This document shows positions 33,004-44,578 of a stretch of 64,000 nucleotides of DNA, one piece after another. A program made the translations under genes and the position numbers. Position 1 is the stretch's first letter. Every line of letters begins with the position of its first letter. The notes under the pieces are model-generated. The model saw only the letters and a list, made by a program, of their open reading frames with translations. It made no database searches and had not been told where the DNA came from. This DNA is from Scenedesmus sp. ARA3 (Eukaryota; Chlorophyta; Chlorophyceae; Sphaeropleales; Scenedesmaceae), in assembly GCA_004335835.1 (NCBI GenBank), contig RWJK01001719.1, forward strand, positions 62,001-126,000, written 5' to 3'.

Positions 33004-33522
33004 GTGAAGATCGTTGGTGACAGCGCATGCTGTTGCGGCATTATCAATCCCGGTCCAAGTGGCTGTTGCTGCTGTTGCTGCTGCTTGCGTCGCTGCCACT
33101 GCTGCTGCTGCTCTGACTGCTCCAGTCTGTGACAGGAGGAGAAGCAGAGCGAGAGTGCTTATCAGCGATTGTAGATGTTATTGAACAAACCTGCTCAGCC
33201 AAGTAAGACCACATGCAGACAGCACAGGTATAGTAGCGGTTGCATGCAGGTCACTAGCCGAAGCTGCAAGCACCTTCAAAATGTATGTGGAGCACGTCAT
33301 CCATTGTGGCACTCACCTGGTTTGTGAACGGTCAGGCAAACCATCGCGCCCCATGTGGCACTGGCACACAGCGTGTCGGCTTTTGACTGGCAAGCCATAT
33401 AGGTGCACTCTGCTGCTGCTACTGCTGCTGCCAGCGCATCTGAAGCTGGACACGTCGCTGCATGGAAGCGTGCGCTGGGACACGCTGCTCCAGTACATCT
33501 TTTGCGTTTGTTGCAGGATCAT
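30377..33522 (-). CDS. Unrecognised membrane protein, probably organelle-targeted
   Basis: Minus-strand exons 33522-33317, 33126-32655, 32238-32146, 31580-31380 and 30655-30377 (TGA), all phases consistent, give 416 residues. The N-terminus (from MILQQTQKMYWSSVSQRTLP) is Ser/Arg-rich and low in acidic residues, as in an organelle targeting peptide. Poly-Gln and poly-Ser tracts follow. The conserved-looking part starts at VVDKLLDKTWQELKRDLKKE, then IQTDKVFRDIAEQQLGPILQ, MMGISDDPYAFFLDMFKLAL, a Gly/Ala-rich helix ending GYFLRLGIKIETL, and a last exon with helices around AIASAFFVPKLLFGW and VVPMVGGLFLFDMCYIVALL. Three to four membrane helices are likely. I do not recognise the family. The exon at 31580-31380 is flanked on both sides by tandem copies of its edges. 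Confidence 0.7.
30979..31147. repeat. (ATT)n microsatellite with assembly gap 31044-31085
   Basis: Uninterrupted ATT/TAT units on both sides of a 42-base N run, in an intron of the minus-strand membrane gene. It is the only AT triplet expansion in the window and borders the exon-edge copies. True length is unknown. Confidence 0.95.
31147..31345 (-). repeat. Two copies of exon end and donor from the membrane gene
   Basis: The block GCCCAGCCGCAGGAAGTAGC with flanking sequence in the real exon (31396-31455) recurs at 31147-31205 and, with an indel (AGGAGTAAGC), at 31281-31340. Near 30926 only the first 15 bases remain. Each copy ends at a CTCACC (donor on the minus strand) or its remnant. On the gene strand the copies sit in the intron after the exon. 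Confidence 0.9.
31637..31710 (-). repeat. Copy of exon start with acceptor from the membrane gene
   Basis: Minus-strand bases from 31710 down to 31637 read TTTCCGCAG then codons for LMGISEHPYAFFLDMFKLAL, nearly the same as the real exon start at 31580 (MMGISDDPYAFFLDMFKLAL). The copy has a better-looking polypyrimidine tract and acceptor than the exon in the model. The two may be alternative acceptors or partial alternative exons. Confidence 0.85.
32947..33000 (-). repeat. (CTG)18 coding microsatellite (poly-Ser)
   Basis: Eighteen CTG units, AGC on the gene strand, encoding a Ser run in the low-complexity exon of the membrane protein. A second CTG tract (32803-32840) lies in the same exon. 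Confidence 0.9.
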
Positions 33523-34258
33523 GTGAGCTGAGCTTGGGCGTAAGCAGCAGGTGGTGCCACGCAACAGTGGGTGAGTAGGCCCGTACGTGCGTGCTCCTGG
33601 CCTAGATGTGCAACGCTCACGAAACAACTTAGTTCGAACTTCGATAATTGCAGCCGATCCAGCAGTATGCAGTCAAGATCGGCTGTCTGCGCTGAAGTAA
33701 TATAACAGGGTGAGCAGCGTTAGGAGTGAGTGTGAGGGTGTGTACAGCAGTATTCTGCGATGACCCAGCTTGTCACGTTTCGCTTGCTTGCACAGAAAAT
33801 CGATGATACAATATTGACAACCATAGTGTGCTGGTGTCTACCACTGTGTTGCCATGTACATGCCTTGCATATTGTCCGTCCAATGTACAAGCATGCCAAC
33901 ACCAAGCAAATCAAAGTACAGTGAAGCCGCCTTGCCCCAACAACACACAACGTGACAGTAGTATAATGCCTTGCCGCATCCCCGCACCAAGTCTGGCATG
34001 CAGCGTTGAATGCAGCATGGGTCAACAGGTTGCAGGGCTTTGTGGGTGCACCCACGCGTCATGTGACAGCATCAGACCCACCCACCCTACATACACCTGT
34101 GAGCTGCCTGCCACCAACTGAAGCTGAAAGTATAAAAACAGCTCCAGGTTAAACACCTTTATGCAGCTGCTGCCTGCGGCCTGTTCTAAGGATGAACGGA
34201 ACTTGATCACCCGATGTGACCTGCAACCGCAGCTCTTTCATATTGATTCGAAATAGTT
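33523..34258. other. Divergent promoter region
   Basis: Shared upstream region of the minus-strand membrane gene and the plus-strand EDR2-like gene. No coding region supported. A TATAAA lies at 34131. Confidence 0.5.
34131..34136 (+). promoter_or_regulatory. TATA box of the EDR2-like gene
   Basis: TATAAA followed by AACA, 128 bases before the ATG at 34259, at the expected place for a core promoter. Confidence 0.5.
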
Positions 34259-36374
34259 ATGGGTACATCTGGCAAATCCAATGCATCTTATGCTGAGCAG
34301 CAGAGCAGCAGAGCAGAGCAGCAAGAGGACCGGCCTTCAGAGCAACTGAAGAACGCAGCAACCGTATTTAAAGGAACGACTTTACCTCACATAGTTGTGA
34401 AGCGGCAGCTAACTCTACATGACGCATGTGAGTACAGGCTGTCTGATGCCTTTCACGAGCGAACTAGGAGTAGTACCAACAATTCAGTCACCTCACGCTT
34501 CTTGGCCGGTTTCGCAGGCTTCATAACGTCCCAGTTTGACAAGAGCATTGATAAGGGCAAGGCGTGGCAGCTGCATCGGCGGACGCTGCTTGAGCCAGCC
34601 AGCCCTAGCCAAATCAGAGCTCATGAGAGGCACTTGCGCAAGGCAGGACCACTGAGGGCTCTGTCTGCGTATGCCCGGGATAAGAACGTGCTCAAGCTGG
34701 TGAGCAAAGGCTCGGCTGAGCTGCAGTGTCTGCACGGCACTGGTGCTGACAGAATTGCTGTGCTGCAACGACAGCAGCGGCAGCAGCAGCAGCAGTGGTA
34801 GCATTTGTAGAAGGGTTATGAATGTGTGAGCAGCTGTTTGAGGGTTGCATGACGTCTCTCTGTTGTGACAGCAGCACGTAGGTCCCCCTACACACTTGCC
34901 ATGGCGTTGCTGTATGCTAAGCCTACTTCCCAGCAGTACTGCCTGCTTGCATGCAACATGAAGTCTGTTTCCCTTCATCGCAGTTGCCTGCGATTCCATT
35001 TGCACCGCGATTCCTTGCCAATGACGCCTGGCCCATCGCCATGCTTCGTGTCTGCTGCTGATCATTTGCTCACATGCTCACATGCACATACCTTTGTTGC
35101 GGGTGCGCGTTTGCAGTACTGCTTCCGAGTGGAGTGGCCTGACAAGTATGCACCCAGCCACGGCTCTAGCGTTGAGCTTGGCTTTGACAGCCTAGCCACA
35201 GCACAGGAGTGGCACGCAGCAATAGCAGCACAGGTGGTGGCACTAGGCGGCAGCGGCGCAGGCAGCGCCCACTACAGCCTTGCAGGACACAGCAACAGCA
35301 ACAGCCTGAGTGGCGGCATGTACGGCAATACGGGGTATGCCTCAGCTGAGCCCAGCCCCTTCACCAGCCCTGTCTCCTCCTTCCCGGTGAGTTTGACCAT
35401 GTTTGACTGCGGTTGACCAGGGTTGACCAGATGAGAATGCAGTGACGCACCTGCACAAGGTTACTAGTTCGGGTGGTGGCGCGTGACAGCAGCAGCAGCT
35501 AAGAACCGCGCTTGCTTCTAATTCCAGCAGCCAACATACATGCAGCAGTGTGAAGCTGCTGTCGTGAGACAATAGTACAGCACAGCCGGCTGCAGCTCAC
35601 CTCAACACAAAGGATTGATTGGCCTGCCGCAGCTGCCCGGTGTGTACTGACATGGCCGAACACCTCAGCTGGCTGCAGCTGGCTGGTTAGCTCACTAACC
35701 TCACACGAGCCTGGCTCTGCCAAGGTTGGTGGCGCTGACAACCATTGTCCATCGGCTCTTTCTGACCAAGCATGCTGCTGCCTCTGCTGCTTCTGACCCT
35801 GTCAACAACAGAACACGCCTGCACTGCTCAGCAAGCAGCCATCCATGGCAACAGACGGCTGCCTGTCGCCAACTCAGCCGGGCACCGCAGATGGCAGCAA
35901 CGGCGGCCTGAACGCCAGCAACAGGAGCAGCAGCAGCCAGGAGCTGTCACAAGGAGGCTCAGCAGCACACCTCAAGGGCTCGAGCCTGAGCTTAGCCAAC
36001 TCAGCAGCAGGCGCTGCAGGCGGCGGCAGCGCACACAGCAGCATCAACAGCGGCGGCCAGCTGCAGCAGCTCCTGCAGCAGGGCAGCAACAGCGGGGCCG
36101 CAGCAGCAGCAGGCGTGGCGAGTGCGGCTGAGCTCGCCGCGTCAGCGCGCGCACATGCAAGCAGCATGCCGGGCAGTACCTCGGGCCGGCGGCAGCAGCA
36201 GCAGCGGCAGAGCTGCGGTGGCGGCGGCAGCAGCAGCGCCAACAACACGGGCGTTGTCGTGGATGAGTGCATGGTGCGCTGGGTGCCGTACAAGCACGCC
36301 AATGGCATGGCCATCTACTACAGGCAGACGCCGCAGGAGGAGGGCAGGGGCATGCCGCAGGTGTGGGGCTTGCT

Positions 36375-36407
<33 letters not shown>

Positions 36408-39400
36408 TGTGGCAAGCACAGTGTTGCAGGCGGCTTCGGCGCGGCAGCGCTGCGGCAGCAGCTGTTGAGCTCTCGCAGCAGGGGGAGAGTGCTGTGGGTG
36501 CAGGATGCAGATTGCCTGAGTGCGTGTAGTGCTTGTATGCGTCCTTTCATGCATTGCTAGCGTCTCCATCAGTCCTCAACACCGTTGTACTCATCGCATG
36601 CATGTGGCGCTTGCTGCATGTCGTGCTTGCTCCTGCAGGCGTCTGGGGCGAGTACATGCTGGTTTGAGCCCATGAAGATACTGCTGGCGTCTTCCTGAAA
36701 TGCCGACAACACCGTGTATGCGTTGCGTGTGCCTTGCCGCAGGCGTCTGGCGAGTACATGCTGAGCACTGCGGTGCAGGCCAGCCCCGAGTGCTGCGTGA
36801 GCAACCTGATGCTCAAGGCGGACAAGGGCAGCGTGCTGTCCACAGCAGCCTTCATGGAGGTGCTGGAGGACAACGGGGACATGCAGGTGATTGGGTGGGC
36901 AGCTGGGTAGCCAGCCTGCGGCTGAGGCCCTGATGTTTTGCCTTTGGGACTGTGTATGTGCGTGTGAATGCATCTATGTGCTTCACAGCTGATCTTCATG
37001 GAGGTGCTGGAGGACGACGGAGACATGCAGGTGGGTGAGCAGCTGGGCGGCCTGCGCCTGACCAGGGGTCTTGCCTAGGGGGTTGTGTGTGTGTTTGGGT
37101 GCTGTCCACGGCAGCCTTGATAGAGGTGCTGGAGGACAACAGAGACATGCAGGTGACCGGAGTGACAAGGCGTGCGCCAGGGATGTTCTGGTGTTGAGAT
37201 TGTGTGCCCCAGCTGAATTGTGTGCCCCAGCTGAATGAAGACAGCCCGGGGCCGCCCATGTGGCCATGACACGGGTGTTCTCGTACAGCTGTATGTGATT
37301 GCAATCGGCGAGTCTTATTGCGGCCGACAGTCATTGAACGCTGTCGCTTGCGGGCCGAATGTGTGTCTGCCGTTCCTGCAGGTGTGGCACATGGTGTTCC
37401 ACCCGGCTGGCAACACAGGCCTGGCCACTGTGCTGGCTGCGCCACGCTACACCTTCATGCACCAGGTGCGGCAGCAGGGGACTGCTGCTTTTGAGGTGTG
37501 TCTTGACTTGCTAAGCGTGCAGGATCATGTTCTCAGTCTCAGCAGTGCATATGTACCAGGCTTGCACCACTGCAAATGTCTGATGCAACTGTGCGTTGAT
37601 GTGCATGCTTCAGCACCATGCACTGTGTGCTCACCTTGATGAGCAACAACAGCTGGACATTTTGTAAATGACAACACGTGCCTCTGTGTGACGCCACCTG
37701 CCAACTTGTGCCTGTTTGCTTTTCAGGTGCTGACCAGCTACGAGGAGGGCGTGTACGCTGCATTTGTATGCATTGCTTCATGTCTAGCACCAGAGCCAAC
37801 ATGCCTTGTCTTATCGTGTTTCTCTTCCTGACACTTCCTCTTGTATCTGCCTGCCGTGCAGGTGCTGACCAGCTACGAGGAGGGCGTGTATGCGGTGCTG
37901 TTCAGCAGCGTGCCTGACGAGGACGTGAAGCCCGAGTGGATGCAGCGCGCCAACGCACGCACACAGCGGGTGAGCTGGCAGCAGCAGCAGCAGCAGGCAA
38001 AGGCGCAGCAGCAGGCAAAGGCGCGACAGCATCGCGTGCTGCAACTGCAATGGATGGCGTTGCACGGTAGGCAGCAGCCAAAGTATGGCGCAGGTGCTGG
38101 CTCTTTGAGCCTGCATCACTGAATGACCCATAGACGTTGCGTGCGGCAGAGCCTAGCTCAAAGCTGCTGCGCTGCTGCTGCGGGCTGTGCTGCTGCTTGC
38201 AGGCGCACCGCGCGGTGCTGCGTAGCGACCCTGGCAGCGGCAGCCGCAAGCCGCTGTGGCGCACGCCTGTGCGGTGCAGGATAACAGGTGTGACGTGTGC
38301 ACAGCAGCTGCTTTCCGGCCTCAAGGAACATGCACAGTCAATGTAGGGGCAGTGCAGTGGCCGGTGCTCTTTGGGATGCTGCTGGCCTGTAACTCGCCAC
38401 CAAATCTGTTCCTGGAATCCACATAGATTCAGAATGTGCCTTAGGTTTAGATGTTACCATCATCCGCATACTTTTCAATCAGTTGCAAACCAATCTTGCT
38501 GGTGGGCTGCAGGCGCCATCACGCTGTCTGCGTTGGAGGGCCGCACCGGGCGCGACTCGCCGCAGACACTGGTCACCTGCATCGTGCGCGCCGACTTTGG
38601 CGGCTGGCTGGGCAGCAGCAGCTACTTCTACGGCCTGGGCCAGGCGCTGGGCTTGCAGGAAGCACTGATGGACAGGGTGCTGATGCGCGTGATGATCCTG
38701 AAGGAGGACGTGGAGTACTCGCGGTTCAAGACAAAGCCCTTCCAGCTGCTGATGGTGACGCCTGAGGATTATGAGTCCAGCGGGCAGCAGCAGCAGCAGC
38801 ATGTGAGTGTGAGTGGTGGGGGTAGCAGCAGCGGGGCAGCAGCAGCGGCGGCGCTGCAGCAGCAGCAGCAGCAGCAGCAGAGCATACTGCGGCAGGCGGC
38901 GCCGCAGCCGCCGGTGCTGCAGCTGCAGCCGAGCCAGCCGCACGTGCCGACGCTGTCGCTGCAGCTGCCGGTGCGGCGCAGCACCAACAGCAACGCAGGG
39001 GCAGCTGCAGCAGTGGCATCAGTGGCAGCAGCGGAGCCGGGGCAACAGGGGCCGGGTGGGGATAAGGACCTCATGTCGCGCACGCAGAGCGCGGCGGGTG
39101 CCGTGGCAGTGGCCGCGGCAGCGCGCGTGTCTGCTGCTGCGTCAGCGCTGGCTGCGCACATGACCAACCCGCAGCAGCTGTGGCATGAGAAGCGTGGCAG
39201 CACCTCAGGCTTCAGTGAGTACCCGTGTTTGTGTGTGCGGTGCGCCCGTCTTTGTGCCCACCTGTGCACGCAGGTATCTGTTCAAGGGCATGTCAGCAGC
39301 GGCAAAATGGTCTGTGTTGTAAGTCAGGGATGGACATGGCCTGTACTCCCGTAGACAACTGGACAGAAGCTGTGGTGTCCTGCACATGTCTACTTCAACA

Positions 39401-42400
39401 TCACAAACATGCTTACTTCACAACAGGCCATGATTACAAACATCATACTGTTGCATTGGGGAGTGCACTGCGGCATCATCTGCCAAACCGGTATGTGCTG
39501 GACATGCTGTCTGTATTGGCCCCAGCAGTCTGTCTCGCCACACCTCAACAGGCAAGGCGTGTGTGTGGCCAATGCTGTGCTTCACGCGTATCACTGCCGA
39601 CATGTGCTTGCGCCGTCATCATGTTATCCCTGGTGTACTTGCTGCACACGCTGCTGCATAACTCTGTGTGCCACACCGCAGGCGCCTCCAATACGCCGCC
39701 CACAAGCCCCTCAAAGCACTCAGCAGGCACCTACCCGGTGCTGCTGCCCATCAAGCGGCCTTACAGCTCACCAGCTGAAACAAGCTCCTCCTACAAGCCC
39801 CCAGCACCGGGCCAGCTCAGCCAGCGGCAGCAGCAGCAGCAGCAGCACATCCAGGTGTCTGCGGCAGACTCTGGCAGCGCTGCAGCAGCAGCAGCAGCAG
39901 CAGAGTCAGGTGGTCCTGCAGCAGCAGGCGCTGCAGGCCCGGAGCGCTTCTTCAGCTTGCCTGGCTCGACAATGCCTGCTGCTGCAGCAGCAGCAGCAGC
40001 AGCAGGTGCTGCTGAGTCGGGAGCGGCAGCAGCAGCAGGTGCTGCTGAGTCCACAGCGGCAGCAGCAGCAGGTGCTGCCGAGTCAGCAGCGGCAGCAAGC
40101 CGCTTGCAGCAGCAGCAGCAGCAGCAGCGAGCGGCAGAGCCGAAGGGCGAGGAGCAGCAGGACAGTGACTTTGAGCAGTTTGAAGATGTCGGGGACAGCT
40201 CGCTGTATGCAGCCTCAACCTCGTCTACAGGCGCTGCTGAGGGTGACGCTGCTGCTGTTGACATCGATGCAGCAAGCGTGACAGGCAGCAGCGGCGGCGA
40301 CAAGCAGCTGCAGCATTATCCTTTCAGCGAGGAGCAGCTGCAGGCGCTGATTGCTGGCAGCTTGAACAGGCAGTACTGGGAGCCGATCCATGATGGCGTG
40401 GGCAGTGTCAGGGATGTGTACAGCATACGCGGCCCGCAGTACCTGAAAGACCGCAAGAAGATCCCTGCAGGTGTGTTGCGCGGCTGTTTCTGGGGGGTTA
40501 CTCACCCACCTGGCATTCCTCTGAGATGCTGATTTTCAGGTCCTCGCCTCTGCATGGCCGAGAACAGCCCACCTAATGGTCAGCGTGCAGTGCACATGCG
40601 CACAAAACACATACCGCTACAGCTAGAGTCCAAGCTCGCCACCCACATGCCCAGCTTTCCTGTGTTGCTGTATGCTGGTTGTGTTTTTTGTTGTGTTATC
40701 TGTTGCTGTCGTGCTGCTGTGCTGTGCAGGGCGCGGGCGCTACAAGCTGATGGCTGCCGACCTTGTGGCCACGCACAGCATGATGGACCACATCGGGCGC
40801 TTCCTGCCCAGCGTGCGCTGCAGCGGCGCCGCCTTCAGCTTCGTGGTCAACCTCATCATCAACTACGGCAGCCCAGTGCTGCACCTGGTCATGGTGCGCG
40901 CTGCCAGTGTATCATATGCTGCATATGTTTTGTTGTTGCTGCTGTGGTGTGGTGGGTTTGTTGCTAGCTTTGTGGTCAACCTCATCATCAACTACGGCAG
41001 CCCAGTGCTGCACCTGGTCATGGTGCGGGCTGCCAGTGTATCATATACTCTGTATGGTTTCTTGTTGTTACTGTTGTGTGGTGGGTCCGTTGCTAGTTTA
41101 GTGGTCAAACTCATCATCAACGGCAGCCCGGTGCTGCACCTGGTCATGGTGCGTGCTCCCCAGTCCTTGACTGTAGTTGTGACCGCAGCCGCACACTGCG
41201 CCTGGTCATGGTGTTATCTGAAACAGTTGCATTGCTGTGCTCTGCTGTTGAGCCCTGCTGCTGTTCCTTGCGGCTGTGTGTTGCCGCGCAGGTGTTCTCC
41301 ACCGACCGCCACCCCAACAGCCTGGGCCCCTGCCCTGATGACCCGCTGGATGCAGGCGAGGAGTGGACGCCCTTCGACTTCACCATGAGCCGCTTCCTGC
41401 ACGGCACCGGTGAGCGGGGTCGTGAGGCTTTGACTGTCAGTGATGAGCTGTGAAAGGGCTGTGGCTGTGCTGTCTGCAGAGTGCTGTGGGGTCTGGCGCT
41501 CAACTGCTGCGCCAGGCAAACAAACCTGTCTCAATCCATCAAACATGCAGCCAAACTTCCTGCCTTGTTCCACATGTATTTGAGCCTGCGTCTGCAGACG
41601 AGGAGCGCAACGGCATGTTCAAGCTCATCCCTCACTGCGCCAAGGGCAGCTGGGTGGTCAGCCAGTCGGTGGGCACCACGCCGGTCATCCTGGGGCGCAA
41701 GCTGGCCACAAGCTACCACACCAACGACAGGTGCGGCAGGCCGCGCGTGTGCTCTCTGTTGCGCGTGTCTGGGCTTGCATGGGGCTGCATGGCGGTGTGT
41801 TGCAGTGCAGTGGCGGTGGTGCGCGGCAATGCATTCGACAACTTTCTGGGCCCTAGTTGCTGGTAACCACTCTCGTTGCGGCAACCCTGTTGCGGCAGGC
41901 ATGGATTGCCACATGCCGTGCTGCAGGGGGCCTGCCACTCTGGGCCGTGCGTTACGAGCTCCTGCTGAAACATGCTGCGCTGACAACTTGTGCGGGTGCG
42001 CTGCAACATGTGAGCGTACAGTGAGATGGACGCTGACACATATGCCTGCTGCTGCGCTGCAATGTTGTTGGATGTGGTTGTGATTATCAGGTACATCGAG
42101 GTGGACGTGGACGTGGCCAGCACGCAGGCGGTGGCGTACATCGTGAAGATGGTGCAGGGCGCCACGCGCAGCATGCTCATCGACCACGCCTACCTGCTGG
42201 AGGCGCAGTTCGCGCACGAGCTGCCCGAGCAGCTCATCGGCGCTATCAGGTGCGTACAGAAAACCTGGACAGCGTTGCTTCGGCAACGGATGCAACTTGG
42301 ATGAATGCAAGCAGGGTTGGCCTGGCTCAGTAAGCGCGAGAGGCTGTTTTTCCTGCTGCCGCTGTCAGCTTTTTGAGCCTATGGGCTTGCTGCGCATCTA

Positions 42401-42632
42401 CCCCTGTGCAGCCACGGGCGGCAGCAGCGAGCATCTTTGCTGGCATGCGCCTGCACCTTCCAGGGTCAGCAGCACCCATGTGATGGCAAGTCATGACATT
42501 TGCTGCGCTGCATTTGCATGCTGTGCTGCCGCCCGCAGGTACAAGCACCTGGACATGACCGACTACACCTTCCTGCCGGTGGAGCAGGAGCTGCCCTTCA
42601 CGCCAGTAGTGCCAGGCATTGTGGGGCAGTAG
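34259..42632 (+). CDS. EDR2-like protein: PH-like, START lipid-binding and DUF1336 (EDR2_C) domains
   Basis: Plant EDR2-type proteins bind phosphoinositides and lipids and act in membrane-linked signalling. Exons: 34259-34699, 35117-35386, 35812-36360, 36743-36886, 37382-37495, 37862-37969, 38203-38287, 38513-39214, 39682-40470, 40730-40893, 41292-41409, 41598-41730, 42091-42249, 42539-42632; 1,289 residues. VELGFDSLATAQEWHAAI is the end of a PH-like domain. START follows from MAIYYRQTPQ through FMEVLEDNGDMQ, VWHMVFHPAGN, VLTSYEEGVYAV to ITLSALEGR. After a Gln/Ala-rich linker, DUF1336 runs from QYWEPIHDGVGSVRDVYSIR through AGGRGRYKLMAADL, FVVNLIINYGSPVLHLVM, FKLIPHCAKGSWVVSQSVG, YIEVDVDVAS to the end. 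Exon 1 (no recognised domain, but a strong GTGAGC donor in the right phase) and the 35812 acceptor are least certain. Four exons have tandem copies of their edges in introns. Confidence 0.88.
36637..36665 (+). repeat. Copy of START exon acceptor and start
   Basis: CTGCAGGCGTCTGGGGCGAG and TACATGCTG here match the real acceptor and exon start at 36737-36765 (CCGCAGGCGTCTGGCGAGTA). The copy has a one-base frame change and soon hits a stop. Confidence 0.85.
36986..37154 (+). repeat. Two copies of START exon end and donor
   Basis: The real exon end CTGGAGGACAACGGGGACAT then GCAG|GTGA at 36886 is repeated with junctions at 37030 (GCAG|GTGG) and 37152 (GCAG|GTGA). Each copy carries the FMEVLEDNGDMQ codons or a close variant (LIEVLEDNRDMQ). 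Confidence 0.9.
37725..37770 (+). repeat. Copy of acceptor and start of the START exon at 37862
   Basis: CAGGTGCTGACCAGCTACGA followed by GGAGGGCGTGTACGCTGCAT is identical to the real exon start over about 37 bases. It lies 128 bases upstream and keeps a TTTTCAG acceptor, so alternative acceptor use is possible. Confidence 0.9.
40840..41148 (+). repeat. Three in-frame copies of the DUF1336 exon end plus donor
   Basis: Codons for FVVNLIINYGSPVLHLVM followed by GTGCG occur with ATG at 40891-40893 (used in the model), 41020-41022 and 41146-41148 (third with INGSPV, one codon shorter). The spacings 129 and 126 are multiples of three, and the whole stretch 40730-41148 is open, so each donor gives an in-frame product. 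The ~65-base spacer is also repeated. Confidence 0.95.
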
Positions 42633-44578
42633 CAGCAGCAGCAGCAGCAGCAGCAGCGGCAGGCCGTGATTTCTGGTTATGCAAGGCGTGTTGGTATCAG
42701 CGGCTGTGCTGCGGCTTCTGCGAAGGGCACAGAGGAGGTGGCATGTGCCTGGCAAGCTATTAGCTTGACACTGGTTGCCAGGGCTGGGGGTTGGGTGGTG
42801 GTGCTTGGCGGCAGCGGTAGCAGTTGAGCTGCTAGCGCGTTGCCTCTGCTTCTGGTGAGGCAGCAGCTGCCGTGCGGCTGGCTGATGGGCAGGGTAGCAA
42901 GAACTGGAATCAATGCGCCAGCGCACAGATTTGTAGTGCTGGCTCGTCAGTGGGTGTGTAGTGTGTGTAAGTGGGCAGTGGGTACATGGTAGATGCCTAA
43001 AAGGCTGTGTCAGCCGGTTCAGTAGTGCATGTGTGTGTTTGTGGCGTCTTTGAATAATGCTCTCTGGTTATGCCATGTCTATTTGGTTGACAGGATTCAT
43101 CAGTAGGTGTGCCTGCGACGGCTTCTGCAGTGCCGGTAGCTGCTGTGTGTGGTAAGCAGCACTGCGCAGCATGTGTGCTGCACATCAGGCAAGACTGTGG
43201 TGGGCGTTACTTGGTGCCTAGATGCTTTTGCATGCGCTTCGGATGCTTTTTATGCTGTCGGGGCGTGGGTACCATCTGCTTGCAGCTCCTTGGAGCATTC
43301 GTCAACTGTGATGCAGTGCGTGGCGCAAAATGCATGCGCACATGTTGCAAGTAGTGTGATCATGGAGCTGCTTTTTGCCACGACACCTGGGTGCGTGCGG
43401 CAGTGGCACTGTCTGCCTGCTGCACAATTTGAGCAGAGCACCGTGCATGTGACATGCAGAGAGGCTGAAGCTCCGTGAGTAGCATCCTGGCCTTGACATG
43501 AGGCTCCCAGTGTTCCTTGGTGCACCGTCATTATCATCACTGCATGTCACGCAGCCAGCTGGCGCCACTGCAAGCGCTTCTTGCCAGCAGTGTTGCTGGC
43601 GTTGCAGCTGCAATGGCAGCCACAGCAGCTGTCAAGCCGCCCATTTGTCCTGCAATGATGTGCTTAGTTTGGTGTTGCAGGATGGCCATTTGGAGCGGCT
43701 CTGCTCCATGACTGATCTGATTCAATGTGTATTGTTCCTGACGGCATGGCTCGCATTGTCCTGCTGTGAACCCACATGTTGCTGCGGTTTCTTCAGTTAT
43801 TCTCACCAGGCTGCTGGGGTGCCAGGCTGCTGGGGACATCTGCGCTGCACGCAATTTTGTGCGGCGCACGCGCTGTCTTCAGGGCTGAATCAGGCTCAAC
43901 TGCCAGTTGCAGCTAGTCCTGGCTTCATGAGAATGGCAAACCCAGCTGCAATTCACGGGTTTTGGCTCCCAGGAATAATTGTCAGGCCATGCACCGAAGA
44001 ATGTTGTGATGGTTGCTCTGGACGTTGTGTGCGGGCACCTGTTGTATAGGCTCTGTGAAGCCAGCCAAGTGTGCAACACCGTCAGGTTGTGATCCTGTAA
44101 TGATCTGGGGTGTGCTGGTCACTGGAGTGCTTGCCGATGGGCCTTGGCCTTGTGAAGTCTGTTAATACATACCGAGTAGGTTCGCACGACGTGATTGCTG
44201 CAATCTACTGCAACATTGTGCCGGCAGGGTTTGTGGGCATGTCATGTTGACTCGGCCACAAGACGAGGAGTCGACGCCTGGTTGAGCAAGGCCGTATCTC
44301 GACGTTGCCTTAGCCTCGTTGTATTTTGCAGCAGCTTTGCAGCTTGTGCACGGCGCAGCCACCACAACACCACACACGAGCGCGTGAAATTCGGCACAAA
44401 AATGAGCCAACGTTTGCTTCGCCGAGCTTAAAAAACATCATTACGCTCTCAGTGTCGTGGGCTTGCTACAAAAGCAAGCACACCAAAAATGTCAGCGACA
44501 ACCTGCAGGCAATGGGCAGCCATGCCCTCCACCGCTGTTAAGTTTGGAAGCAGCGGGCTCCATTTTAGGCGGAGGCGG
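42633..44578. other. EDR2-like 3' UTR and upstream region of the MFS gene
   Basis: Begins with a short AGC run. No coding region with recognisable features is seen. Several short open frames on both strands are rich in Cys, Ala and His, as expected from CTG/GCA-rich non-coding sequence. Confidence 0.5.
42964..42968 (+). terminator. Putative poly(A) signal TGTAA of the EDR2-like gene
   Basis: TGTAA 332 bases after the stop codon, a typical chlorophyte distance. Confidence 0.4.

Noticed and set aside
34022..34210. tRNA or small RNA gene in the divergent promoter region
   Set aside because: No cloverleaf with A and B boxes could be traced by eye; only the TATA element is supported.
40672..41388. 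Treating 40672-41388 as one exon of a 238-residue protein
   Set aside because: The open frame arises because the three exon-end units are in phase; the family sequence continues from the first unit directly to the exon at 41292.
42026..42304. Separate small gene encoding a 92-residue protein
   Set aside because: It is the 42091-42249 exon of the EDR2-like gene read through its introns.
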